Positions 14,211 to 21,593 of a DNA stretch of 23,695 nucleotides are shown here, in pieces. Location of the stretch: contig JBDTMC010000066.1 in NCBI GenBank assembly GCA_039934475.1, positions 1 through 23,695 on the forward strand, written 5' to 3'. The notes under the pieces were generated by a model. It saw only the letters and a list, made by a program, of their open reading frames with translations, searched no databases and was not told the DNA's origin. The DNA comes from JBDTMC01 sp039934475. GTDB taxonomy: Bacteria > Acidobacteriota > Terriglobia > Bryobacterales > Bryobacteraceae. The translations under genes were made by a program, and so were the position numbers. Position 1 is the stretch's first letter. Every line of letters starts with the position of its first letter.

Positions 14211-15854
14211 ATGGCCGATGTAGCTGCTGTACCGGGCCACCTGGCTGGTGGTGGGGCCCATTCCGAGAAAAACTATCTCAACGACTTGAAGGGTTGGAGA
14301 AGCTGGGTCTTCACCGTCGATCACAAGCGGATCGGCATCATGTACCTCGCCCTGGTCCTGTTCTCATTCTTCCTGGGCGGCATATTTGCCCTGCTGGTGC
14401 GAATCGAACTCCTCACGCCAAAAGAAACCATCATGACGGCGGAGCAGTACAACCATGCCTTCACCCTGCATGGCGCCATCATGGTGTTCCTCTTCATCAT
14501 CCCGTCCATACCCGCGGCCTTAGGAAACTTCGTCTTGCCACTGATGCTGGGAGCCAAAGACGTCGCCTTTCCCAAGTTAAATCTGGCCAGTCTCTGGCTG
14601 TATGTCATCGGTGCCATTATGGCGTTGTCGGCCGTCGCCGGCGGCGGCGTAGATACTGGTTGGACCTTCTATACGCCCTACAGCACGACAACTGAGGGAC
14701 CAGTCGCACTGATGACCCTGGCCGTCTTCGTCCTCGGTTTCTCCTCCATCTTCACTGGAGTCAACTTCATTGCCACCGTGCACAAGCTACGCGCGCCGGG
14801 CATGAGTTGGTACGACATGCCATTGTTCGTGTGGGGCACCTATGCCACTGCGATCATCCAGGTGTTGGCGACGCCCGTCATCGGCATTACCTTACTTCTG
14901 GTTGTTATGGAACGGGTCATGAACGTGGGCATCTTCGATCCCAAGCTGGGGGGCGATCCGGTTCTGTTCCAGCATTTCTTCTGGTTCTATTCCCACCCCG
15001 CCGTGTACATCATGATCCTCCCGGGTATGGCCATCATCTCGGAGATCATCCCGACCTTCTCCCGCAAGCCGATCTTCGGTTATAAGGCCATCGCCTTTTC
15101 CTCGGTTGCCATCGCGCTGGTCGGCTTCTTCGTCTGGGGCCATCACATGTTCGTCAGCGGCCAGAGCCGGCTCGCTGGCGCCATCTTCAGTTTTTTGACG
15201 TTCCTTGTCGCCATCCCATCCGGCATCAAAGTTTTCAACTGGCTCACCACGATGTACAAGGGCAAGGTGATTCTGAAGGCGCCAATGTTGTACGCGCTTA
15301 GCTTCCTGCTGCTCTTCTCCATCGGAGGCCTGACGGGTGTCTTTCTTGGCGCGCTGTCGGTTGACGTCCACCTGCACGACACGTACTTCGTTGTCGCTCA
15401 CTTCCACTTCGTCATGATGGGCGGCACGGTGATTGCGTTCATCGGCGGCCTCTATTACTGGTGGCCGAAGATGTTTGGCCGCATGTATAACGAGACGTGG
15501 GCCGCGGTGGGTTGCGCACTAGTCTTTGTCGGCTTCAACATGACCTTCCTCACCCAGTTCTTCCTCGGCAGCCGTGGCATGCCGCGTCGCTACTACAACT
15601 ATCTGGATCAATTCCAGCCGCTGCATGTGTTTTCGACGGTTGGATCCTGGGTGCTCGGCCTCGGCCTCCTCATCGCCGCCCTCACGTTGTTCGTCACCTT
15701 CCGCAAGAAGATGGACGCGCCGGCGAATCCCTGGGGCGCCGCCACCCTCGAATGGACCGCGGCCGGATCGCCTCCAATCACGCATAACTTCCATCACGTG
15801 CCCACCGTCGAACACGGGCCGTACGATTACTTCCCCGGACAGAGGAAACACTAA
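14211..15854 (+). CDS. coxN: Cytochrome c oxidase subunit I, A2-type (caa3)
   Basis: A 547-residue catalytic subunit with twelve membrane helices. Ligands are readable: heme a His87 (TLHG) and His399; heme a3 His397 (VAHFHF); CuB His262, His311 and His312 (GHHMF). The CuB helix reads YSHPAVY, so the usual D-channel glutamate position is Ala264. The Tyr260-Ser261 pair marks the A2 oxidase type seen in Rhodothermus and Thermus caa3 enzymes. Tyr266 is the expected His-Tyr cross-link residue. It reduces O2 to water and pumps protons. GGGAG lies 8 nt before the ATG. The stop TAA overlaps the next ATG by one base. Confidence 0.96.
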   Translation: MADVAAVPGHLAGGGAHSEKNYLNDLKGWRSWVFTVDHKRIGIMYLALVLFSFFLGGIFALLVRIELLTPKETIMTAEQYNHAFTLHGAIMVFLFIIPSIPAALGNFVLPLMLGAKDVAFPKLNLASLWLYVIGAIMALSAVAGGGVDTGWTFYTPYSTTTEGPVALMTLAVFVLGFSSIFTGVNFIATVHKLRAPGMSWYDMPLFVWGTYATAIIQVLATPVIGITLLLVVMERVMNVGIFDPKLGGDPVLFQHFFWFYSHPAVYIMILPGMAIISEIIPTFSRKPIFGYKAIAFSSVAIALVGFFVWGHHMFVSGQSRLAGAIFSFLTFLVAIPSGIKVFNWLTTMYKGKVILKAPMLYALSFLLLFSIGGLTGVFLGALSVDVHLHDTYFVVAHFHFVMMGGTVIAFIGGLYYWWPKMFGRMYNETWAAVGCALVFVGFNMTFLTQFFLGSRGMPRRYYNYLDQFQPLHVFSTVGSWVLGLGLLIAALTLFVTFRKKMDAPANPWGAATLEWTAAGSPPITHNFHHVPTVEHGPYDYFPGQRKH

Positions 15855-16537
15855 TGAGTCAGGTAATCAGCGCCGCCGGCGCCGTTGAAGAACACGAACA
15901 CCACTCTAAAGTTCCCGGCCTGCAGGAGCATTTCTCGGAAATGCAGCAGCAGGTGGATGCCAGCAAGATCGGCATGTGGCTGTTCCTGGTTACGGAAATC
16001 CTGCTGTTCGGCGGCCTCTTCGTAGGCTACGGCATCATGCAAGGGAAGCACCCGGAGGCCTTCTTTGAAGCCCATCATCACCTTGATCGCAATCTGGGTG
16101 CGTTGAACACCATCGTGCTGCTGATCAGCAGCTTCACCATGGTGATGGGCGTCTACAGTGCGCAGAAGGGCAACAAGAAGGCGATGGTGACGTACCTATC
16201 GCTGACCCTGATGTGCGCCGCTATATTCCTTGGTGTGAAGTACTTCGAATACGCTCACAAGTTCCATGAAGGCCTGCTGCCAGGGCGCTTTTACACGCAT
16301 AAGGGCGACACCGTGCCAGGGCAGTTCATGTTCTTCAGCTTCTACTTCATGATGACCGGCCTCCACGGTATCCACATCATCGGTGGCATGATCGCTATCA
16401 CCTGGGTGATGATCCGTGGCCTACGTGGCGATTTCTCGCCCGGGTATTACACACCGGTCGATCTTGTTGGCCTCTACTGGCACTTAGTCGATTTGATCTG
16501 GATTTACCTGTTCCCACTGATGTACTTGATCAGCTAG
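15854..16537 (+). CDS. coxO: Cytochrome c oxidase subunit III
   Basis: A 227-residue membrane protein of the subunit III family with five helices; the first, near residues 36-56, is 'SKIGMWLFLVTEILLFGGLF', the standard short-form opening. Later landmarks are 'FMFFSFYFMMTGLHGIHIIGG' and the final 'DLVGLYWHLVDLIWIYLFPL', both typical. It has no cofactors and supports stable proton uptake by subunit I. AGAGGA in the end of coxN serves as its ribosome site, 7 nt before an ATG that shares a base with the coxN stop. Confidence 0.95.
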   Translation: MSQVISAAGAVEEHEHHSKVPGLQEHFSEMQQQVDASKIGMWLFLVTEILLFGGLFVGYGIMQGKHPEAFFEAHHHLDRNLGALNTIVLLISSFTMVMGVYSAQKGNKKAMVTYLSLTLMCAAIFLGVKYFEYAHKFHEGLLPGRFYTHKGDTVPGQFMFFSFYFMMTGLHGIHIIGGMIAITWVMIRGLRGDFSPGYYTPVDLVGLYWHLVDLIWIYLFPLMYLIS

Positions 16538-16541
16538 GAGG
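16536..16541 (+). promoter_or_regulatory. Strong ribosome binding site of coxP
   Basis: A consensus AGGAGG overlaps the coxO stop and sits 8 nt before the coxP ATG. It is the best ribosome site in the respiratory operon and suggests the last subunit is translated independently. Confidence 0.6.
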
Positions 16542-16549
16542 CGACATCA

Positions 16550-16999
16550 ATGAGCAACCATACCGATACTGCGCATGCGGAACATCATCCGTCGGCAAAG
16601 CTCTACATTGGAGTCCTGGCCGCGCTTGTTATCTTGACCGTGATCACTGTATTGGCGGCCGGGGTTAACTTCGGCTCACCGTCGATTAACGTCGTGATTG
16701 CCCTCACCATCGCCACCATTAAGGCGTCTTTGGTGGCGCTCTTCTTCATGCACTTGCTGTACGACAAGCCCATGAACACGCTGATCTTTCTCTCTGGAGT
16801 TTTGTTCCTCGGCGTGTTTTTAGGATTTTGTCTGATCGACGTGAATGCGATACCGGAGATTGTCCCGGCCAACGCCAAGGTTGCCCTTCCGGTTCCCGCG
16901 CCAGGAACGCCCGGCGCACCAGGAACTGCACCCGCCGCCGCCGTGCCAGGTGCCGCTGCGCCTGCTGCTGCTGCGCCGGCCCCCGCCGAACACCACTAA
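16550..16999 (+). CDS. coxP: Cytochrome c oxidase subunit IV with Ala/Pro-rich tail
   Basis: A 149-residue protein of the prokaryotic oxidase subunit IV family. A His-rich N-terminus precedes three membrane helices (about 17-38, 45-66 and 74-97). The core pattern 'INVVIALTIATIKASLVALFFMHL' is typical. Residues about 112-149 form a low-complexity Pro/Ala/Gly tail ending HH, longer than the usual end of this roughly 100-residue family. The tail would be on the side opposite the N-terminus and could be flexible or binding. This is the last gene of the 12.4 kb operon, followed immediately by a hairpin. Confidence 0.92.
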   Translation: MSNHTDTAHAEHHPSAKLYIGVLAALVILTVITVLAAGVNFGSPSINVVIALTIATIKASLVALFFMHLLYDKPMNTLIFLSGVLFLGVFLGFCLIDVNAIPEIVPANAKVALPVPAPGTPGAPGTAPAAAVPGAAAPAAAAPAPAEHH

Positions 17000-17002
17000 G
17001 AA

Positions 17003-17025
17003 TGGGCGGGCCTCATGCCCGCCTA
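17003..17025. terminator. Hairpin shared by convergent coxP and ABC exporter genes
   Basis: GGCGGGC (17005-17011) pairs perfectly with GCCCGCC (17017-17023) around a 5-nt loop, extendable by a wobble pair and an A-T pair. There is no T-run on either strand, so it is a weak or factor-assisted terminator. The stop codon of the minus-strand gene lies in the loop, and that gene's last codons form part of the stem. Confidence 0.55.
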
Positions 17026-18845
17026 TCCACACTCTCCACGCGCTCCTGATCCTTATACTGCAGTTGATATAGCTTCCAGTAAATCCCCCGCAAACTCAGT
17101 AACTCCTGGTGCGTCCCAGTCTCTCGCAACTTCCCCTTGTGCATCACCAGAATCCGGTTCGCCCGCTGGATGGTTGATAGCCGGTGGGCAATGATAATCG
17201 ACGTTCTACCCACCACCAGCCTTCCTAACGCATCGCGCACCCGCAACTCGGTCTCCGTATCGACGCTCGAGGTCGCCTCGTCCAGGATGAGGTACCGCGG
17301 ATCGTGCGCCAAAGCGCGGGCAAATCCAATCAGTTGCTTCTGACCGGTGGAGAATCCATTGCCTCGTTCCCGCACTGGATGCTCGAACCGCGCGGGCAGG
17401 GAATCGACGAAGTCGAGCAGGTTCACCTGGCGCGCCGCCTCCTCCATCCGCTCCCTCGTGATTCCGCCTGTCCCCAATCGGATATTGTCTTCAATCGTCC
17501 CGGTGAACAGGTGCGGGTCCTGCAGCACAACCCCGAAATGACGCCGCAGTTCGGTCGGGTTCATGTCCCTGATGTTCACGCCGCCAATCCGGATCGCCCC
17601 GCGTTGGATGTCGTAAAAGCGCAGCAGCAGCGCGGTCAGCGTCGTCTTCCCGGCGCCGGTGTGTCCCACAACCGCGACGGTTTCGCCCGGTTCAATGCGG
17701 AAGCTCACATCCTGAAGAACCCAATCGTCGTCCTTGTACGCGAACCACACGTGGTCGAATTCGATGGCGGAGGGGGTGGCCGGCAGCGCTTGCGGCACCG
17801 TGGGGCCAACAATCGAGACTTCCGTGTCCAACAGTTTGAAGATTCTCTCGCCCGCTGACATCGCGGCTTGCAGGATGTTGTATTTCTCACTCAGATCCTG
17901 AATGGGTCGAAAGAACCGCTGGGCGTATTGGATAAAGGCGATCAGCACGCCCAGGCTCAGCACATCGCCGCGTACCCTCCAGCCGCCGTAAATCAGCAGA
18001 CCCGCCAACGCCAGCATCGAAAGAAATTCGACGATGGGATAGAACCAGCCATACGCGTCGATGGCATCCTTAAACGCCACCATGTGGTCGCGATTCACCG
18101 CCGCAAACTCCTCGCGGCTGCGCGCCTCGCGATTGAACAGCTGTAGTACAGCGATGCCGTTCACGTGCTCCTGCAGATACGCATTGATGCGCGCCACGGC
18201 CAGCCGGATGCGGCGGTAACTCGAGGCGACCGCGCGCCTGAACTTCATAGTGACCAGTATGATCAGGGGCATCACCACCAGCATCAGGACGGTCAATCCG
18301 ACGCTCATCCGGAACATCACGGCCAGCACAAAAGTGAGCGTAAGTACGTCCGCGAGGATGGTGACCAGGCCGCTGGCGAACAACTCATTCAAGACATCGA
18401 CATCGGCGGTCAACCGTGTCACCAGCCGCCCGACGGGATTCCGGTCGAAGAAGGCAACATCCAAGCGCTGCATATGCGCCATCAATTCGCGCCGCAGGTC
18501 GAACATCGCCCGCTGCCCGGTCCATTGCATTAGGTAGTTTTGGCCGAACTCGAAGAAAATCGCGGCTACCACCGTGAACAAATAGAGGATGGAGATTTGC
18601 GTCAGTCCGGCGCGAGGGTCAGTGGAGAGCCAGCCGTCCAGGAAACTATGCGAGGCCCCCGCATTCGGCGCCAGGTAACGGTCCACAGCCAACTTGGTCA
18701 GCAACGGGCCCAGCACCTGCAGAACGGCGTTGGCGAACAGCAGCACCAGGGACACGGCGACCGTTCCCCTGTACGGGCGCATGTACTTCATCAGGCGGCG
18801 CATGATGGCGCCGTCATATACCTTGCCAACTACCTCTTCTTCCAC
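17013..18845 (-). CDS. ABC exporter, fused permease and ATPase (MsbA/MdlB-like)
   Basis: A 610-residue half-transporter. The six-helix membrane domain spans about residues 28-325 and the ATPase domain about 360-595. Walker A is GHTGAGKT (394-401), the Q-loop is Gln442 (VLQDPHLF), Walker B is YLILDE with catalytic Glu523, and the switch is His554 (IIAHRLS). The signature reads FSTGQ (498-502) rather than LSGGQ, a form common in MdlB/YheH-type exporters that often pair with a second half. No partner gene is adjacent, so it either works as a homodimer or pairs with a distant product. The start is a GTG at 18845, with an in-frame stop 6 nt upstream; the ATG at 18803 (Met15) is an alternative. The substrate (lipid or drug) is unknown. 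Confidence 0.92.
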   Translation of the reverse strand: MEEEVVGKVYDGAIMRRLMKYMRPYRGTVAVSLVLLFANAVLQVLGPLLTKLAVDRYLAPNAGASHSFLDGWLSTDPRAGLTQISILYLFTVVAAIFFEFGQNYLMQWTGQRAMFDLRRELMAHMQRLDVAFFDRNPVGRLVTRLTADVDVLNELFASGLVTILADVLTLTFVLAVMFRMSVGLTVLMLVVMPLIILVTMKFRRAVASSYRRIRLAVARINAYLQEHVNGIAVLQLFNREARSREEFAAVNRDHMVAFKDAIDAYGWFYPIVEFLSMLALAGLLIYGGWRVRGDVLSLGVLIAFIQYAQRFFRPIQDLSEKYNILQAAMSAGERIFKLLDTEVSIVGPTVPQALPATPSAIEFDHVWFAYKDDDWVLQDVSFRIEPGETVAVVGHTGAGKTTLTALLLRFYDIQRGAIRIGGVNIRDMNPTELRRHFGVVLQDPHLFTGTIEDNIRLGTGGITRERMEEAARQVNLLDFVDSLPARFEHPVRERGNGFSTGQKQLIGFARALAHDPRYLILDEATSSVDTETELRVRDALGRLVVGRTSIIIAHRLSTIQRANRILVMHKGKLRETGTHQELLSLRGIYWKLYQLQYKDQERVESVDRRA

Positions 18846-18896
18846 TCTCTATAGTGTAGAAGATGAACCGGATTGCGGATGATACAGTAGAAGTGG

Positions 18897-19778
18897 ATGG
18901 ATGGAGTTTTAGTTCTCGACAAGCCCGCCGGCTGGACCTCACATGACGCCGTCAACAAAGTTCGCCGCATCGCGAAACTGAAGAAAGTAGGGCATCTAGG
19001 CACGCTGGACCCGATGGCGACCGGAGTTTTGCCACTTGTAGTAGGAAAGGCGACAAGACTCGCCCAGTTTTACACCAAGGCGGAAAAGATTTACCAGGGT
19101 GAGGTCCGCTTTGGATGGTCAACCGATACCTATGACCGTGAAGGCGAAGCTACTTCGCCTGTCGCGGAGTTCTCGCCCGATCCACAACTACTTGAGTCGT
19201 ATTTGGATCGGTTCCGGGAGACTTTTCTCCAAACGCCGCCTCCCGTCTCCGCAAAGAAGATCGGCGGACGGCCGGCCTACGAATTCGCCCGGAAGCAGAT
19301 TGCCGTTGAACTCGCCCCAGTCGAAGTCACCGTTCATGCCCTGGATCTGCTCTCTTTGGAAGGGTCGTGTGCCACCCTCCACATCCACTGCTCCGCCGGG
19401 ACCTACGTCAGAGGGATTGCCCATGATCTGGGACAGCTCTTTGGCTGTGGAGCGCACCTGAATGCACTGCGCCGCTTGCAGAGCGGACCCTTTACGCTCA
19501 GCCAGGCGCATGAGATGGGCGAAGTGGAGAGGCTGGTCGCCGAGGGCAACCTCCAGCAAGCGGTAATTGGCGGCTCGGAACTGCTGCCGGAGTTTCCGGC
19601 GCAGGAAGTAGACGATCTCACGGCCGGGCAAATCCGGCACGGCCGAGACTTTCGCACATCGCCATTCACCGGGAATCCCGAAGCCCGATTCGTGAAGGCT
19701 ATCGGCTACGACGGCGAATTGATCGCCATCGGCGAAGCCCGCCTCCCGTTTTTGTACCACCCGATTCTCGTTCTCTAG
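18897..19778 (+). CDS. truB: tRNA pseudouridine-55 synthase TruB
   Basis: A 293-residue enzyme that isomerises U55 in the T-loop of tRNAs. The TruB opening MDGVLVLDKPAGWTSHD is clear. Catalytic Asp38 lies in the hallmark GTLDPMATGVL, and the 'YTKAEKIYQGEV' and 'CSAGTYVRGIAHDLG' motifs follow. A small C-terminal domain (about 235-293) resembles PUA or its bacterial variant. The gene is divergent from the ABC exporter across 51 nt, in which I see no convincing promoter hexamers. It is not in the nusA-infB-rbfA cluster where truB often sits. Only weak GAAG serves as a ribosome site. The start choice is supported by the conserved N-terminus. Confidence 0.95.
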   Translation: MDGVLVLDKPAGWTSHDAVNKVRRIAKLKKVGHLGTLDPMATGVLPLVVGKATRLAQFYTKAEKIYQGEVRFGWSTDTYDREGEATSPVAEFSPDPQLLESYLDRFRETFLQTPPPVSAKKIGGRPAYEFARKQIAVELAPVEVTVHALDLLSLEGSCATLHIHCSAGTYVRGIAHDLGQLFGCGAHLNALRRLQSGPFTLSQAHEMGEVERLVAEGNLQQAVIGGSELLPEFPAQEVDDLTAGQIRHGRDFRTSPFTGNPEARFVKAIGYDGELIAIGEARLPFLYHPILVL

Positions 19779-19786
19779 CTCTGTCA

Positions 19787-19811
19787 TGAACCGTATTTAA
19801 TGAACGGTTCA
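19787..19811. repeat. Inverted repeat after truB
   Basis: TGAACCGT (19787-19794) and ACGGTTCA (19804-19811) form a perfect 8 bp stem with a 9-nt AT-rich loop. It has no T-run, so it may be a weak truB terminator or an operator for the following small gene. Confidence 0.45.
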
Positions 19812-19844
19812 GCTAAACTTCATCGAGAACAAGTACCCTGAAAA

Positions 19845-20189
19845 GTGTGGCTTTCTAACCCCCGCCGCCGGGAATTTTCACATGTCGCTCTAGTCTGCCT
19901 GGGTCTGCTGTCGGTGCTCGCCCAGGGACAGCAAGCGCAGCCGTATGAATTCTTCTCCGGCGATGTGGTCGAACTGACTCCGGAAAAGCTGACCGTGGAA
20001 CGAAAAGTGCGCGGCAAAGACCAACAACGGCACACGTTTGTGCTGCGCCCCGACACCAAGATCGAGGGGAAACTTCTCGTGAAGGCCCGCGTCACCGTGG
20101 GATTTAAGAACGCAGAGGGCGTGGATGTGGCGGTCCGGGTAATCGTCCGCCCCAAGCCCGCACCGGTGTCGCCCACTAAGGGTTTCTAG
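19845..20189 (+). CDS. Small exported protein, DUF5666-like
   Basis: A 114-residue protein beginning at a GTG. A signal peptide spans about residues 1-31 (HVALVCLGLLSVLAQGQ). The mature part is one small beta domain: FFSGDVVELTPEKLTVERKV, TFVLRPDTKIEGKL and VTVGFKNAEGVDVAVRVIV. This arrangement resembles the DUF5666 or OB-like domains common in exported proteins of this group. The role is unknown. The ribosome site is weak and the gene stands alone, 66 nt after truB. The coding call rests on the clean signal peptide and an uninterrupted domain-like pattern. Its stop codon overlaps that of glmU in a shared CTAG. Confidence 0.78.
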   Translation: MWLSNPRRREFSHVALVCLGLLSVLAQGQQAQPYEFFSGDVVELTPEKLTVERKVRGKDQQRHTFVLRPDTKIEGKLLVKARVTVGFKNAEGVDVAVRVIVRPKPAPVSPTKGF

Positions 20190-21574
20190 GTCTTTTTCCG
20201 CCGCTTCGCCACCCAACCCTCTTTGTGTTCCTGCCGCGAGCGCGCCAATGCCAAAGCGCCCTCGGGCACTGGCTTCGTGATCACTGAGCCCGCGCCGATG
20301 TAGCTATTCTGGGCGATCGTCACAGGCGCCACCAGTGTCGAATGACTGCCCACAAACGCATTGTCGCCAATTGTGGTTTTGCTCTTCTTGATTCCGTCGT
20401 AGTTGCACGTGATCGTGCCGGCGCCAACATTAACGTTCTCGCCGATTTCGGAATCGCCGAGGTAGGTGAGGTGCATCGCCTTCGATCCCGCCCCCAGATG
20501 CGTCTTCTTGAGTTCGACGAAGTTCCCGATATGGGCTCCCGGTCCCATATGGTTCTCCATGCGCAGGCGCGCATAGGGCCCGGCTTCTGCGCCATCGTCC
20601 ATCCGCGAGGTGTTCACAATCGTGAACGGGCGCAGGATCACATTGGCCCCCAGAGTGGATTCATTTACGATCGAGCAGGCGCCGATATGGCAATCGGGTC
20701 CGATGCTGCTCTTGCCCCTGATTTGGACAAACGGTTCCACCACCGTGTCCATCCCGATTGTGACGCCGCGGTCAATGGTCACCGTCTCGGGCTTTTCTAT
20801 TGTCACGCCGGCCAGCATCAGGTCCCGCACGGTACGCCACCGCAGAACCTTATCGGCCTCAGCCAGTTCCAACCTTGTGTTGATTCCCAATACTTCGGAG
20901 GCGTCCTCCAGATGCAGCGCGCCCAGGGAATACCCATGCTTTGCCAGGATCTGCACGATATCCGTCAGGTAGTACTCGCCAGCAGGATTATTCGTGCCAA
21001 TCTCACCGATATGCTTCCAAAGCAGATCCGCCCGGAAGCAGTACATACCCGTATTTACTAACTTCACTTGGCGCTGCTCTTCCGAACAGGCTTTCTCCTC
21101 GACAATCGCTTCCACGTTCCCCTTACTGTCGAGAATGATCCGCCCATAGCCCTTCGGATTGTCCAGGGTGGTAGTGATGAGCGTTCCCGCGGTGTCGGGA
21201 CGGCCCGCCTGTTGTTCCACCAGCCGGCGTACTGTGGCATCTGTCAGCAACGGACAATCGCCATACAGCACCACCAGCAGCCCGCCGTGATGAGCCAGTT
21301 GATCGCGGCTGCACAGAACCGCGTGCCCGGTGCCCTTCTGTTCGGTCTGCAGGGCAAACCGAATACCCAGGTGTTCCACTTCCTGCCGGACCGCATCGAC
21401 TTGGTGGCCCAAAACCGCCACCACATGCTCCGGCGGTGCCACGCCGAGTGCCGTGTGAACTACATTCTCCAACAGAGACATGCCGCCCACGCGGTGCAGT
21501 ACTTTGGCTTTTTTCGACTTCATCCGCGTGCCTAAACCGGCGGCGAGGATCACAACTGCGACCGAGGAATCCAT
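20186..21574 (-). CDS. glmU: Bifunctional GlmU: GlcNAc-1-P uridyltransferase and GlcN-1-P acetyltransferase
   Basis: A 462-residue cytoplasmic enzyme that acetylates glucosamine-1-phosphate and couples it to UTP, giving UDP-GlcNAc for peptidoglycan and lipopolysaccharide. The pyrophosphorylase half (1-230) has LAAGLGTRMKS at the N-terminus, QTEQKGTGHAV, YGDCPLL and AGEYYLTDIV. The left-handed beta-helix half (about 250-450) has the hexapeptide repeats and the conserved acetyltransferase stretch KAMHLTYLGD, followed by GAGTITCNYDG. The length is close to the 456 residues of E. coli GlmU. It starts 19 nt after yvcK. Its only ribosome-like sequence, GAGGG, abuts the ATG directly, so translation may rely on coupling. 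Confidence 0.97.
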   Translation of the reverse strand: MDSSVAVVILAAGLGTRMKSKKAKVLHRVGGMSLLENVVHTALGVAPPEHVVAVLGHQVDAVRQEVEHLGIRFALQTEQKGTGHAVLCSRDQLAHHGGLLVVLYGDCPLLTDATVRRLVEQQAGRPDTAGTLITTTLDNPKGYGRIILDSKGNVEAIVEEKACSEEQRQVKLVNTGMYCFRADLLWKHIGEIGTNNPAGEYYLTDIVQILAKHGYSLGALHLEDASEVLGINTRLELAEADKVLRWRTVRDLMLAGVTIEKPETVTIDRGVTIGMDTVVEPFVQIRGKSSIGPDCHIGACSIVNESTLGANVILRPFTIVNTSRMDDGAEAGPYARLRMENHMGPGAHIGNFVELKKTHLGAGSKAMHLTYLGDSEIGENVNVGAGTITCNYDGIKKSKTTIGDNAFVGSHSTLVAPVTIAQNSYIGAGSVITKPVPEGALALARSRQEHKEGWVAKRRKKT

Positions 21575-21593
21575 CCCTCTATTCTAGTTGGCC

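Noticed and set aside
16881..16999. GC-rich Ala/Pro coding repeats as a possible repeat array
   Set aside because: Irregular GCC/GCT/CCG codon runs with no fixed unit length; simple low-complexity coding sequence.
18846..18896. Divergent promoters between the ABC exporter and truB
   Set aside because: A 7-mer GTAGAAG occurs twice and weak TACAGT/CTATAG boxes exist, but no hexamer pair has acceptable spacing.
20342..21061. 239-residue plus-strand frame opposite glmU
   Set aside because: glmU is complete and conserved on the other strand; the shadow frame shows no domain pattern.
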